Source: Acanthosepion esculentum (lineage: Eukaryota; Mollusca; Cephalopoda; Sepiida; Sepiidae). Taken from it: a DNA stretch of 64,000 nucleotides. The stretch spans positions 141,546,988 through 141,610,987 of the forward strand of contig OZ038478.1 in assembly GCA_964036315.1 (NCBI GenBank), given 5' to 3'. A program made the position numbers and the translations under genes. Each line of letters opens with the position of its first letter. Positions within the stretch are counted from its first letter, which is position 1. This document shows positions 36,561 to 48,157 of the stretch, in pieces. The notes under the pieces were generated by a model that saw nothing but the letters and a program-made list of their open reading frames with translations, did not search any database and was not told where the DNA came from.

Positions 36561-37779
36561 ACTCTGTTCTTTGTTTCTAACAAATGCAAACAAAGTCTTA
36601 AAACAACGGAATATTTCGTTAGAAACAAATAAAAGCTTGTTGAAACGCTATGTTATTTCTATACTCCTGTGTAGCAGTAAATGCTGGACAATTTCCTGAC
36701 TGGGAGGACGTTGTGGAGAGCCCTGATCGCACATGAATTGATCGGACACAGCACATGAATGATTATTATACATTGACACAGTTATAGGAAAACGAGCATA
36801 AATTCCATTCGCGGACAACTGTTGCTCCCAGTTGTGATTCAGTGACACCGTATTTGCTCAATAAATACCTAGATTCAAATAGATTTCGTCCTATGCAACA
36901 ACAATTCGATATATCGTCGAGCAAACCATTTCCATTATGGTCTTGACTAGATGACTCACTGTTGTACTTTGATTCAGACTAAACTAGTAGAATTTAGTAT
37001 ATAAGTTCACACTTTGGTCTCAGTCTCCTTTTGTTCCTACCAAGTTCCGTATTGTGATCGACTGATTTAATTATTGTTTTAATTAAGATTTATACCTATA
37101 ATCGAAATACTTTCTTTGACAAAACTTTCTCCGCGTAAATGTGTGGAATTTCTTCCCGAGGAGTAAAATGCACACTGACAATCTATGGTTGAAGTAAAGC
37201 TATCAATAGAAAAATGAATGAGATCGGTTATTTTAAGTTAGGTTAAAATGCTAATTTATATCTGAACATACCTGTATCATTATCATTTTCGACTTAAAAT
37301 GTTAACAGGCATTTGCTGTGTGTCTCCTTATCTGTATATATAAGTTTGACACTGTCGATAAAATCATTATCTGGGGATGTTTCTTTTATAAGCAAAAAAA
37401 GTCACTTTAAAGCGTTTTCCATTTTGTCTATCGATTACCTATAAACTGTCAACCGACTTAGATAACAGGGGACGTTCTTGCGATATTGCATACAAGTATT
37501 GGGGGATTTACGACGTAGTGGCGACTTTACTGTAAATTTGTAATCATATATTTTCCCATCTAATTCACCATCTCCCTAAGTAAGACTTTCCCTGTGGAGT
37601 GCCACTAGGCTCCGGGAATGGCAAAACAGAGTCTGCGGAAATGTTAATTTTCTTGTTAAGTTGTATGTCTTAAATTACTCGGTATTTAAGTTGGTTTGAA
37701 TTTAAATTGAGTATTTTTTTTATACGTTTAATCTTTTATTTTTTATAAATATTTAATATGCCACATCTTCAACTGAATT
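36561..37779. other. Spacer
   Basis: A 66-codon minus frame (36848-36648) is not recognised. No other signals. Confidence 0.4.
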
Positions 37780-37780
37780 A

Positions 37781-37822
<42 letters not shown>

Positions 37823-37848
37823 CACACATATATATATATAATATATAT

Positions 37849-37908
<60 letters not shown>

Positions 37909-37912
37909 GTAT
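37780..37912. repeat. Compound microsatellite (TATC)n, (TA)n, (CA)n, (TA)n
   Basis: TATC repeats at 37780-37822, then AT, (CA)n at 37854-37881 and (TA)n to 37909. It abuts the 3' end of the minus-strand sequence at 37913-38100. Confidence 0.95.
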
Positions 37913-38100
37913 TTATATATTAATGAAAGAAGTTATAGTTGTTGCAACTAGAGAAAAGTGAATATATTGAAAAGAAGAGAGAAACCGCAAACGTTTTTGG
38001 TTGTAAGGTGGATTATTTGAAAAAATATTATACTTTAGTTTCCATAATTTGGTACACGCGTTTCTAGTCTCGCGACCTTCATCAGGCAGTTCCATATATT
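37913..38100 (-). repeat. Probable Penelope-like element tail with hammerhead-like motif
   Basis: The minus strand from 38085 reads CTGATGA, A, GGTC-GCGA-GACT, A, GAAAC, GCGT. The GGUC/GACU helix with a GCGA tetraloop lies between the CUGAUGA and GAAA boxes as in helix II of a hammerhead ribozyme. Penelope-like elements are known to carry hammerheads. Departures from consensus: A-A at the 10.1/11.1 position and G at the cleavage-site nucleotide. The remainder to 37913 has no coding motif and ends at a microsatellite. Confidence 0.45.
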
Positions 38101-39049
38101 ATTAAAAGAAATTAATTTTTCTTATGTTTTTCGATGTTAAACATTTTCGATATTAGATATTCTCTCTTTTATGTGTTAGTGACACAAATGTCTTCCTTGA
38201 ACTGGCAGTGAAAAAGTTCTTCTTCGTAAAGTCTAATAAAACAGTTAAGAGTGGTCCGAGAAAGGGCGAGGAAAGATATCTGTATTCTTATCTTTTAATA
38301 CAAGCACACACACACTTCTTATGTTGTGTAGAGTTCCCGTCTGTGCTCATGCGCAGTCTTGATTTTGCCAATATGTGCATCTACATATCAGTACGCGTAT
38401 GTATACGCGCACTCCGTCTCCATAAATGCATACTATTTTATTAAAAGGAACTATTACACACACATGCATACACAAATACACATTCATATATATGCATATA
38501 TACATACATACACATACAAACACTTCCTATGTTGTGTGGGTTTTTTGCGGGTGCTTGTGAGTAGTCAATTGTTTTTGTCAATATGCGTATACATATTTGT
38601 GCTTCACAGATACCCGCGTTGGAGTGTGTGCGCATTCATACCAGGGGTTTGACCGCTGTATTTGGCTATTATGTGTGCATGTTTTTAGGTTTGTTATATT
38701 GCTTTTCGGTGCAGGGCAGAATTTTAGACCTAATTTCAGTAAGTTGATTTCGTCCTTTGTAAGTGTACATGTAGATAGGTTTTTTTTTATTTTGAGATTT
38801 GTGTCATCTAAACTGGTCTTCTTGTTCGGATTAGCGCTTCTAAAAATAATGATTGTTTCTTTTCACATATTTCTTCTGCACATTTCGGGTTTTCTAGTCA
38901 GTGGGAGGTTTTCTTGGTGAAATTAAGGTTGTTGTTCCTCGACGGCTCTATATAAGTGCGTTTGTTTTTGTTATAAGAAGTGTTCCAGATGTTTTTGTAT
39001 TGTTGCTTCGGTATGGATTGTATGTAAAAGAAATTCCGGGAATTTTGAT
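38101..39049. other. Spacer with short CA/TA-rich stretches
   Basis: A duplicated ACACACTTCTTATGTTGTGT-type segment occurs near 38306 and 38519 (CACTTCCTATGTTGTGTGGG), about 210 bp apart. Open frames here are Cys/Tyr/His-rich translations of CATA repeats. Confidence 0.4.
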
Positions 39050-41020
39050 TTTAGTCCTTGATATATATAAAATTAAGTAATTCATTTAGTCTGAAAGAAA
39101 CCTCAACAAGATGCAGAAAGCTGAATCCTTAGCAATGAATCGTATTCATAAGTTCCACTTGAGGTCGGGTGTGAATTTGAGGGCTAGCAGTCTTTCAAAA
39201 AACAGTGTTTCCCCGAGAAGACCTCCGTCAAACTTGATTGGTGGTAGTTCAAGGTCAGATTGGCGATGATGGAATAAAACTAACTTCAATATGACCATCT
39301 AGTGTTTAACATACTGGGTATATTGAGCGAGATCGGAAGCGAGATTAGTGGCCAACATATGACCATCGAAAGGTTTGGCGGTGCGCTAGCATAGAATCAT
39401 ATCATCGGCATAGATGTTTACAAAGTGCTGAGTATATTCTTAGGCAGATCATTTATGTAGATCAAAATGGGGTGGACCGTTAGAGCTACGGAGAACTGAC
39501 CATTGATGATTACCTTCATGGACCTCTTGTTAGGAAGGATTTTATAATGAGAAGACACTTCCAGTGATTAAATAACCGGAGAGATTGTGTCGTAATCCTT
39601 TGCCTCACATCTTGTTGAAGGCCTTTCAAATATCTAGAGCTATGGTCCTGGAGGTGTGTTTGTTGTAAAGAACCTTACTGATTCTGTGAGTGATGTCGTT
39701 AGGACATTGGCAGTTAATCGGGCTGACGGAAGCCCACATGCTCGTCGATGAGGTTTTTGTTTTTTTCAAGGAATTCGACCACCTTCTTATTGATTATAAT
39801 TTCAAAAACCGTCCTGATGATACTGAAATGACTAGCGGGTCTATACTGGGAGGTTGGAGATCGCACGCCCACGTTCTTGAAAATTGGGCGTACGCTTGAC
39901 ACTTTCCACAAATGTGGCAAGAATTTCTCTTTCAAGCAGCGATTGAATAATTATGCTAAGATTGAAGATAAATCCGGGTTGATGTTCTTAAATACATCCA
40001 CAGGTATTTTGTATGGACTAGAGGCTTTCTTAACATCAATGACTTTGATAGGTCTCGTGACTTCTTGTACTGTGCTGGTAATATTATATTGTGCTCAGTG
40101 AGACGTGTGAATTTGGAGAGGAGATGGTCATTGTCATCTAACGATGAGATAGAAACAAAAATGGAAGCGAACAGGTTCGCCTTAGCTGTCGAGGAAGATA
40201 TGACCTCGGGGCCATTTCTAATTGTGGGAACAGCTGTTTACCTTTGTTCATGATTTGGTTGGTGATCTTCCAGAATTCACGGGATCCAATTCATTTCTTT
40301 TCAACCATGGTCTGGACTGCTTGGGCGTAGCTACATTCGGGATTTTTCTAGAACCTTTTTGTAGCAATTGTGGGCAGTTCTGAATGCAGCAAAGACTGAC
40401 CTATTTCGCTCTTTGCGGTAGAGATTGAAGTAGTTTTTCGGTGAGTTATGATTGAAGAGCATTCGGCGGTTAACCAGAGTTGACTGGTTTTTGCTGGAAT
40501 TCATTTCTGAGTATAAAACTATCCATTCCTGGAAGGATCCAATCAGCACTTTTAGAGGCAGTTTTAGAGGCAGAATGCTTGAAGAAGTTGGGAGGGGAGC
40601 TTCCATCATATAGAACAGAAAACCTTGCCAATCCGCCTTCACATAGCAAAAAACAATTCTATGGAAAGGCACATCAAGGTATGCCATTGATTTGGCATCA
40701 ATCTGGACACTGAGTAAGGAATCGTCTGATGTGTCAAGTGGAGGTAAAAAAAAATTGATACGCATTTATATGGGCAGGGGGTTAGGAAGAAGTTGAGGAG
40801 TTTCACCTGATGCCCCGTCGTGTCCAGGTAAGATAGGCTCTCCAATGATTTGGGTTAGATCATAGACAATGAAGAAGTCTCTGCAATATCTGCCTTCAAC
40901 ATCGGTTTTGTAGGAGTGTACTAGTCATTCTTTATGGTGGATTTTGAAGTCACCGCAGATATGAAAGCTGGTCGAGTGGAACTGAGTGAATTTTCTAAAT
41001 CTATTTGTTTTATTTATCTG
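39050..41020 (-). pseudogene. Jockey-like LINE, endonuclease C-terminus through RT
   Basis: Minus strand, from 41020 down. ICGDFKIHHKE with DVEGRYCRDF (about 40975-40885) is the end of an APE endonuclease. Then HQVKLLNFFLTPCPY. Then a linker region (40765-40331) with YRKERNRSVFAAFRTAHNCY. Then the RT fingers, WKVSSVRPIFKNVGVRS with SQYRPASHFSIIRTVFEIII (about 39905-39800). The catalytic YADD lies at about 39415-39401 after NDLPKNI. A SFRLNELLNFIYIK-like segment (about 39100) marks the limit. Several frameshifts and stops. It lacks the 5' end and the post-RT tail that the other fragments in this window represent. Confidence 0.85.
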
Positions 41021-41594
41021 TATTTAAAATCCATTCAGTTATGTTTGATATTGTTATTATTATTGTAATTTCTATTTATTATTTGTAATGAGGACGCTTT
41101 TATTATACTAATTGGGAATCGGGTGATTTGCCCTGCCTAAAATAACGGGCCATATCGGTAAATTTCCTTTATAACCCGATGTACAAAGTTCCAAACTTTA
41201 AGGGAAAAATTCTTGGCTTGCTCAGTCTGTTTAGCCTTACTACTACCCAGTCATTACTTCCGTTTTCTCGTTCTTTTCTATACACTCTCTCTATCTCAAC
41301 TCCATCCATCACTTCTCTCATTTGCCCCCTTCTTTCATATCTTCCCTCTTCCTTTCCCTTCCTCCTGTCAATCTAATATATCAGTCCAGTGTATTGTTTC
41401 CATTTAATAAAAAAATTCGGTCTGAAGAGCTGAATATTTCTGTAATCACGAAATAAATTATGATCGAAATGAATATTTAAGATTTTCTTTATTATTATTA
41501 TTATTATTATTTGCAGACAGCATTGAGCTTTCCCTCCTTTGAATTATCCCAATCAGTCGCAAACTGGATATATAAATATAAATATGTATATGTA
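41021..41594. other. Spacer left of Gypsy copy B
   Basis: Contains a CT-rich stretch (41270-41370) and a short (ATT)n (41482-41511). AATAAATATAAATATGTATA just before the LTR suggests that Gypsy B inserted in a TA-rich simple sequence. Confidence 0.5.
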
Positions 41595-41689
41595 TGTTGT
41601 GGTAGGATCCACCTAATTTGTATAGTGGAGTACCGACTATATAAATATGGTTGGTACCCGGGAGACATGAGAGGCGAATCAAGAGATTC
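41595..41689 (+). repeat. Gypsy B 5' LTR, left part, ending in the LINE target site
   Basis: TGTTGTGG start, TATATAAATA box near 41640, then the target AGAGGCGAATCAAGAGATTC at 41670-41689. After this the LTR sequence stops and the LINE begins (GGATTTTGCG). Confidence 0.95.
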
Positions 41690-42091
41690 GGATTTTGCGA
41701 ATTACTGTTTTTCGTGGTTTAGTAATTACTGTTTGAATACGGTGTTATTTTGCGATTTGAGACAACTTTGAAGATCAACTGATTGATAAGTGTTTATTTT
41801 GTTACTTTTTTCAGTTTCCAACATAGTTTTTGAAATTTCTTGGTTTTGACTTTTTCGTTTAAGTGTAAATTGTAATATTTTACATTTACCTTTCGTTTTC
41901 CTTTTTGTTGTATTTATTACCCTCCCCCTATTTTGATTTGCATTTGTTCTTTGGTTGAATTGTTTATTGCCTTGGTTTGTCCCGTTCTTGTTCCATTTTA
42001 TTTTGTTTGAAATGATAAAAAGTACTATTTAAAAAAGGAGCAAGAAAAAGAGATATCTTACGTCGACTGTGGTGGTTTTTTAGTCTCCACC
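41690..42091 (+). promoter_or_regulatory. Tx1-like LINE 5' UTR
   Basis: T-rich leader starting at the insertion point; it should hold the internal promoter of the LINE, though no motif stands out. It ends in CCACCATGG (start codon 42092), an ideal Kozak context, which fixes the ORF1 start. Confidence 0.65.
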
Positions 42092-43891
42092 ATGGTCGAC
42101 ACAAACAATAAAAAAGTGCCTGATACACCGGTGTCAAATCCGGTGTCGCCAGCAAAATCGGCCTGGGCTCAAGATAGGCCGCTAAAGAAAGATGGGGAAT
42201 TTTATGCCAGTGAGAGAAAGAAATTGGAAATCAGTTTCAACGGCAATGAATTCCTCACAATAAAGGACGCCTTCGATGCCGTTAAAGTGCGAACTATTTC
42301 TCTGCTTACTTCAGACGTAAAGAGCCATAGATTAATGGGGGTAAGCAGAGAATGTATGGAGGAGGCTCTGAAATCACTGAATATTTGTCCAAAGATTTTG
42401 GCCAGAAGGACTAATGCTCTTTGGGATGTCCTTCTCCAGACTGAAGATCAGGCCCGAAGATTAGCGGGAAGTGTTCTAAACACAAAAGCATTACGATTGC
42501 AAACGGAGTATATGGGCACCCTCAGAACGAAAATAACCGTCCACGGAGTGCCGATAGATATTTCCGAAGACCGAATGGGGGCGTTCTTCTCTAAATATAG
42601 GGAAGTGAGCGAAGTAAAGGCCATCTGCAGTAAGGTAGGAATTGACACTGGGCACATGGAAGTTCAAATTACCCTTGACAGGGAAAATTTCCAAAAGATT
42701 CCAAACATTTTGCTCTGCCTCATGTGAAGAATGCTGGTGGTGGTGGAAGGGAGGAAACCACGTTGTTGGTCGTGCGGACAGCCGGGCCATATGGCAAAGG
42801 CGGGACCCAGCAAGAAGGTGCAAGCACAACCAGAACCCACTCCAGTTATAACAGCAGCGACCGCTACCAAAACCGCCGAAACCGGCAAGGCCTCAAGTGA
42901 CGGCTGGAAAGAAAGTGGTGGCAAAGGGACGAAAATCCAAAACAAGCCTCCTGTCCCCCCCTAAAGGAGGCTTCTCCCAAAAAGAAGCAGCGGACTGACA
43001 AAGAGAAAGAGAGTCGGAAGAAAGAAGAAAAAAAAAGCAACACCAACCAAAGCAACCCGAAGTCCAGATGGAGGTAGAAGACCTACCTACAATGCGGTCC
43101 TCCTCTTTGAAGAGGAACAGGGAAGAGGACGAAGAAGAAGTTCCTACCAAAAAGCATACAGCACAAAACAGAACGGGGAGGAGCCGGGAAAAATCCAAAT
43201 GCGCATCAACCCCGGTATCTCCAGAAAGGTTAATTGCTGTGCCTGTACCTAGGAGTCTCCCCCATCACTCTCACGTATGCCACTCCCTACTCCCACTCCC
43301 ACTCCCACACAATCACCCACCCCCATGTCATCGGATGCGTCCCCTAACCAGCCTACATCCATTCTCCCGTCCATTCCCTCCCCACCAGACCCAGATAGTG
43401 TTAAGAAAAAAAAAGAGACTCTTTAAAAGAGCAGAAGACATATGCAGAGTGGATAGGATGGAGCTGGAAAAAACTGTTCTTCCAGGAAAAAATCCCTTCT
43501 AGGTCCACTCTATAAACTCTCTTCCATTGACAACATGTCGGTGGAAGACCCGCAGAACTTTCCAGGGGCCCCAGGGGTGATTGCCCTCATCAGGGATGCG
43601 GAGAAGCATCTACAAGTGTGGGCCCACATGTTCGAAGCCAAAGAAGCTTTCCCAAATCTGAGAATAGTAGAGTTTGGGTCTCCTGACCTCACCAAGATGC
43701 ACGGCTTCTGTGCAGGGAGGGTCCCGGTGCGTCTCCACCCCTCACTATACAGGGCCTTAAAATTAACATACCCTACGGACGTCGGCGGGATTGTCTCGGA
43801 AGGACGGATGACGTCGGAGCTCGGCAGGGGAAGCCTGGGACAAACCGTCGGGGTCCTGTCACCTGCAGATTTCCGCCCCGTATGTGCTTAG
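42092..43891 (+). pseudogene. Tx1-like LINE ORF1 (nucleic-acid-binding protein), broken
   Basis: ORF1 proteins bind element RNA. The N-terminal 211 codons are open from the Kozak ATG, with an RRM-like or Gag-like stretch (VHGVPIDISEDRMGAFFSKY) near codons 150-170. An in-frame TGA at 42725-42727 precedes MLVVVEGRKPRCWSCGQPGH, so it is a nonsense mutation and not a frameshift. The zinc knuckle CWSCGQPGHMAKAG has lost its last Cys (Gly in its place). From 42965 the frame shifts twice: a basic, acidic-patched segment with KRNREEDEEEVP, then a Pro/Ser-rich run. It returns to the original frame for a conserved-looking C-terminus (43535-43891, VWAHMFEAKEAF, VEFGSPDLTKMHGF). The stop at 43889-43891 lies 43 bp before ORF2. 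Confidence 0.85.
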
Positions 43892-43934
43892 GTTCTTGCA
43901 TTAACTCTCGTTTTTATTTTTGCAGGCCTAGGAA

Positions 43935-46900
43935 ATGGAAATAAAGATAGCCAGTTTGAATGTGAAGGGCTTGAGTGATCGGTGTAAGGCTGTCCACCTG
44001 CTTCGGGATCTCTTGTCCTTCGGCCTGGATGTTGCCGCGATCGAAGAGACCCATTTTGTTTGCACTTCCGATGCGTGTGTGCTGGAGTATGTCTTTGTCA
44101 TCTATTCTGCATATGGGGACCGGTGTGCCAGAGGAGTTTCTTTGTTGGTCAGACGTACTCTCGATGCGAAGGTGGACCTTGTGCATACCGATGCCGAGGG
44201 CCGGTTAATCGTTGCCGAAATTGCCGTGAAAAGTGGTTCGTTTCGGGTCGTTGCGATTTATGCGCCCAACGACTGGGAGGAGCGGGGTTCCTTTTTTCGC
44301 GGGTTGGGGCCGTTCCTAGTTGATTCATCGCGCCTAGTTTTAATGGGGGACTGGAATGCCATCCTGAACCCCAAGTTAGACAAGGGGCGGGGCGCTAGAG
44401 GGTGTAGGGGCGATCGTAGCCTGGTCAATCTGATCGACGATTATTGTCTCGTCGATAGATACCGGGTCGATCATCCCAAGGGGGAAATGTAGATGTGGGC
44501 TCAAAGCTGGCCGTCTGTCAAGGTAGTTAGCTACATTGACAGAATGTTAGTTGGTAAAGCCGACATAGACTTGTTAGATTGTCCCACGTTCCACTGGGTA
44601 GGCTACACGGATACAAACTCGTTTGTGCCCGTGTGGCGTTAGAACATAAGCCTAGAATGGCTGGCTACTGGAAGTTCAATCTGTCTTTACTGGGCAGGCG
44701 GGACTTTCAGAGGCAGCTAACTAGTGTAGTGCAGCGGGAGCTAGTGGGGGCGGTTATCGGGCATAAGTGGTGAGAGCGACTTAAGGATAGAATTAGTTCT
44801 TTCACCACTGATTTCAGCAAACGGCTCGCTGTAGATAAAGCTGAAAAGGTGAAGACGCTTAAGGCTAATTTTTCCCGGGCGGAGACTGGAGGGGGTCCGC
44901 TAGAGATAGCCCTAGCTAGGGAGGCCCTGCAGCGCTCGAATAGCGATCGCTACGTGGGTCAGGTAATTAGGCATAAGCTAAGTAAGATGTCTTCTGAAGC
45001 TGTGAACCTGGGCGCAGATCTGCGTCGGGAAGAAGCCCGTGGTGATCGTTACATTCGTCAAGTCAAAACTCCGGAAGGGGCGTACTCTGCGGTCGACTGG
45101 CGATATGTGCGAGGCGTTTCGGCGGCATTTCGAGAGCCGCTTTACCAAGGAGCCTGGTCTCCGTGAGAAGGAGTTTCGCAGCTATTTGGCTGACTTTCCT
45201 CGGCTTGCGCCGACTGAAGCAGCTAGCTGCGAGGGAGAGATCACGGAGGGCGAAGTCTACGAGGCACTGATGAAGGTCGGCAGAGGAAAGTCGCCCGGTC
45301 TGGATGGTTTGCCTTATGAATTGTACTTGAGGCTGTCGCACATCTTTGTTCCGATTTTGACAGCATTGTTCAACAACTGGTTTCAGTCGGGGTCCATCCA
45401 CAACCGCATTTCCAGGGGTGTGATCACTCTGTTGAAAAAGGGCAATGGTGTTGGGGGTAAACTAGACGATTACAGGCCCATAACTCTGCTAAACACAGAG
45501 TTAAAGATTATGGCCAAGATCCTGCAGGAGCGTTTGCAGTCAGTTGCCAAGTATCTGTTGGGACCCGAGCAGACTTGTTCTGTGAGGGGCCGAACAATTC
45601 AGAGCAACCTGCATTTGATCCGCACGATCCTAGAGGGCGTAAAAGACGACGAAGAAGCCGCGCTGATCAATTTGGATCAGTCCAAGGCATTTGATAGAGT
45701 CGACCATCGCTACCTTGCTACTGTCCTGCAGGCCGCCGGATTCGCACCCGACTTCTGCCGCTGGATTAGCCTCCTGTATTGCTCCCCCAGTGCTGTGGTA
45801 CAGGCGAACGGAAAGTTGCCCGGCGCTTTTGTTCTGTCGAGGTCGGTTCGTCAGGGTTGTCCGCTGTCGCCTCTCCTTTATGCTTTGGCGTTGGAGCCTC
45901 TCCTTCGCCGGCTGAAGGACGAGACGTTCAGTCCGGCCCTACGCAGTATCGCCGTTCCTGGAGGGTCTCGAGCCAGGGTTTCCGCGTACGCCGATGACGT
46001 ATCTGCTTTCGTGTCGTCCCGCGGCGACATTGAGGCGGTACAGAAGGCGCTTGATCGGTACGCGAAGGTGACAGGGGCCTAGATAAACCGCGACAAGTTG
46101 TCCGGCTTGCGGTTAGGTGCCTGGAATGGGCGTGATCTTCCAGGCCGCTTCGGTTGGACGGACGGTCCTGTCCGTATTCTTGGAGTGTGATTTGGACCCG
46201 ACCTCCAGCTGGAGAAGAATTGGTCAGAAGTACTAGCATGGATCGGTTCTGCCGGCAAGACTTGGAATCGACGGAGGGTGTCTGAGAAGGGCAGAGCGGA
46301 CGTGTATATTACATACATTTTCATCCTGGTTCTTTATCGATTGTCAGTACTTCATCTCTGTAAGGCCCACAAGAAGGCGCTCGAGCGATCGCTATCCTCC
46401 ATTTTATGGAGTGGACGCGGTAACAGGGTCGACAGACGAGTCTGCACTAAACGTCCGTGTCATGGGGGGCTGGGAATGCCTCACTTGCTGAGTCACATCC
46501 GTGCCTTTCGGTTGGCTTTCCTATGCCGCGCATTGACTAGAGGAGATCCGATTCTGGAGGAGATTGTTAGGGACGCGTTCCCTGGCCTTACTATCAGTCC
46601 CCCCATCTCGAGGGTTGAGCGCCGTCAAAGACCCCGGGATCAATCGCTTTTCCTCCGCGAGTGTCGGTTAGACTTGAATGCTATTCCGCGGTCCAGTGAT
46701 CTGTCACGGCCTAGGAAAGTCTTCTATAGGGGATTAGTGAAGGGGCGCGTGAACGATTCTCTACGTGATACGCTCTGCTTGTCGGAAGAGGAGTATCGCT
46801 CCTACTGGTCTTGTGCGCCAGCGGCGGATTATCTCAGTAACCCTGAGTTTTCGCTTACCTGGCGATTGGCTCGGAATCGGATTTGCCAGACTGTGAACGG

Positions 46901-47252
46901 TGTGGTCTTGGTTTAGAAGAATCGTCTTCGCACGTCTTCTACCATTTCCCCCGGGTCCGCCCCTTATGGAACCATGTCGGCGAGCTGACGGCTCGTCCCG
47001 CTCCCGAAGAACTCGTGTCCATTGATCGCGCATATGCGTGTGACAATGTGTCGCCCCGTATTCCGGGGTGAAACGAATGGTGTTTCTGACACTGCTAGCC
47101 ACGGCTGAATGGTGATATGGACGACGCGCATGCAGGAAGTCTTGCGAGGCAATAGTCTTTCACATCAGGATCTAATCCGATTCTTTGAGCATCAGCTCAG
47201 GATGAAGATTAGAACTGATAGAAAACGATTGCATTCGATAGTCTTCAACTAA
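43935..47252 (+). pseudogene. Tx1-like LINE ORF2 (APE endonuclease, RT, knuckle), broken
   Basis: Starts MEIKIASLNVKGL. The APE endonuclease part has AIEETHF (catalytic Glu), YAPND, LMGDWNAIL and SYIDRMLV. RT spans about 45240-46080: KSPGLDGLPYELYL, DDYRPITLLNTELKI, LINLDQSKAFDRVDH, QGCPLSPLLYALALEPL and the catalytic YADD of SAYADDVSAF near 45990. The C-terminal region continues with GGLGMPHLLSHIRAFRLAFL and a knuckle CERCGLGLEESSSHVFYHF whose last Cys is Phe. It ends at 47250-47252. Lesions: TAG 44490-44492 and TGA 44771-44773 where Trp is expected; frameshifts near 44612, 45085 and 46880; TAG 46080-46082; and a TGA near 46187. Roughly 1,100 codons, a normal Tx1 ORF2 length. Confidence 0.92.
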
Positions 47253-47883
47253 AGGTGGGTAAAAAAGGCGAGCTTGGTTGGTTTGAACGGGGCTAGCCTT
47301 GATTTTCTTTTTTAGGTCAATCTAAGTCACATCGGGGTGGTTTTCTGTGGAACCCTCCCCTTGTTTAGGTTAGACAAGCTTAAGTGTACCTAGTTAATGT
47401 GAGTAAGTGTTGTTCCCGGCCTGTTTCCCGGCTATTTTTTTAGTTATGATCCAAGTCGAGATTCCCAACCTCCCCAGTTTGTTTTGCCCCCTCCCCCCTT
47501 TCATCTCGACTAGGTCAGCCTTTTATTTCCCCATGTCCGGGTTATTTTATCTCTTTCCCACTCCCTTAGCGAGAGTGTTTCTTGATTCTGTCCTCTGGGC
47601 AGAATACAGCGGCGTCTCTATTTTGAGGGTTGGACGGGCCCCAATAACACAAATTATGTTTAGTTTATATATTCGTTGAGTTATTAGTATGTTATTGCGT
47701 TCATCTCCCTCCCCACTTTCATCTTTTCATTATTAGAATTTTAATGTATTTTATTATCATCAAAATTTTTATCGTGTGGGGCGCGTTTTTTTAGCTAGGT
47801 ATAGGATAGTAAGTTATGACCAGCCTTCACCCCTCCCATTTTTCGGCCTTGTGCCACATTTGTTGCATTCCAACAAAAAATAA
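47253..47883 (+). other. Tx1-like LINE 3' UTR and tail
   Basis: GC-rich then T-rich. The last 60 bp hold TATGACCAGCC, a C-rich stretch, TTTCGGCCTTGTGCCACAT (47841-47859, identical to the SINE tail at 19934-19952) and AAAAAATAA at the junction. The tail is the part LINE reverse transcriptases usually recognise. Confidence 0.8.
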
Positions 47884-47909
47884 AGAGGCGAATCAAGAGA
47901 TTCGCCTCT
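47884..47909 (+). repeat. Middle target-site copy within a perfect hairpin
   Basis: 47884-47903 is the third identical copy of the 20-bp target. With the following bases it makes an 11-bp perfect inverted repeat, AGAGGCGAATC and GATTCGCCTCT, with a 4-base AAGA loop. In the intact LTR only the inner 5 bp (GAATC/GATTC) pair. Confidence 0.95.
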
Positions 47910-48157
47910 CCGATACAGGCCGGTCGCAGAGATTCGTCCCTGCGCTGGTAGTATCGCGGCTACGTCTGACTAGCTATGACCAGCTCTGACCAGCTTGGAC
48001 AAGATCTGACCAGCTATGACGAGCTATGACCAGCTAAAGACCAGCTAAAGCCAAAGCACTGCGGGCCGGGTGAAAACTCGGGTCCATTCCCTCTCCCTTC
48101 CCACGTTAAACCCCGACCTTGTGTCACAACCTGGCCCTGTGGGAGGTCAATAAATCC
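47904..48157 (+). mobile_element. Short second insertion of the same LINE family or a SINE using its tail
   Basis: A 254-bp segment between two identical copies of the target site. It ends ACCTTGTGTCAC, then 30 bp, then AATAAATCC, parallel to the CCTTGTGCCAC...AATAAA end of the long LINE, so both share a 3' tail. The middle (47965-48055) is a run of TATGACCAGC-like units of about 10-11 bp; one such unit occurs at the equivalent place in the long LINE. The 5' part has a hairpin CGCAG/CTGCG and TGCGCTGGTAGTATCGCGGC, which looks like the 5' domain of U4 snRNA. It could be a 5'-truncated LINE copy or a chimeric SINE. Confidence 0.75.

Larger units (their letters stand above)
41690..47883 (+). mobile_element. 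Tx1-clade non-LTR retrotransposon (about 6.2 kb)
   Basis: Full-length by structure: a 402-bp 5' UTR, ORF1 with a CCHC knuckle, a 43-bp gap, ORF2 with APE endonuclease, RT and C-terminal CCHC-type knuckle, and a ~630-bp 3' UTR ending in AAAAAATAA. It is much more GC-rich than its surroundings. The 20-bp site AGAGGCGAATCAAGAGATTC lies at both ends (41670-41689 and 47884-47903). ORF2 wording such as LINLDQSKAFDRVDHRYL and QGCPLSPLLYALALEPLLRR is typical of the Tx1 group, many members of which are target-specific. Nonsense codons and frameshifts make it inactive. Confidence 0.93.
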
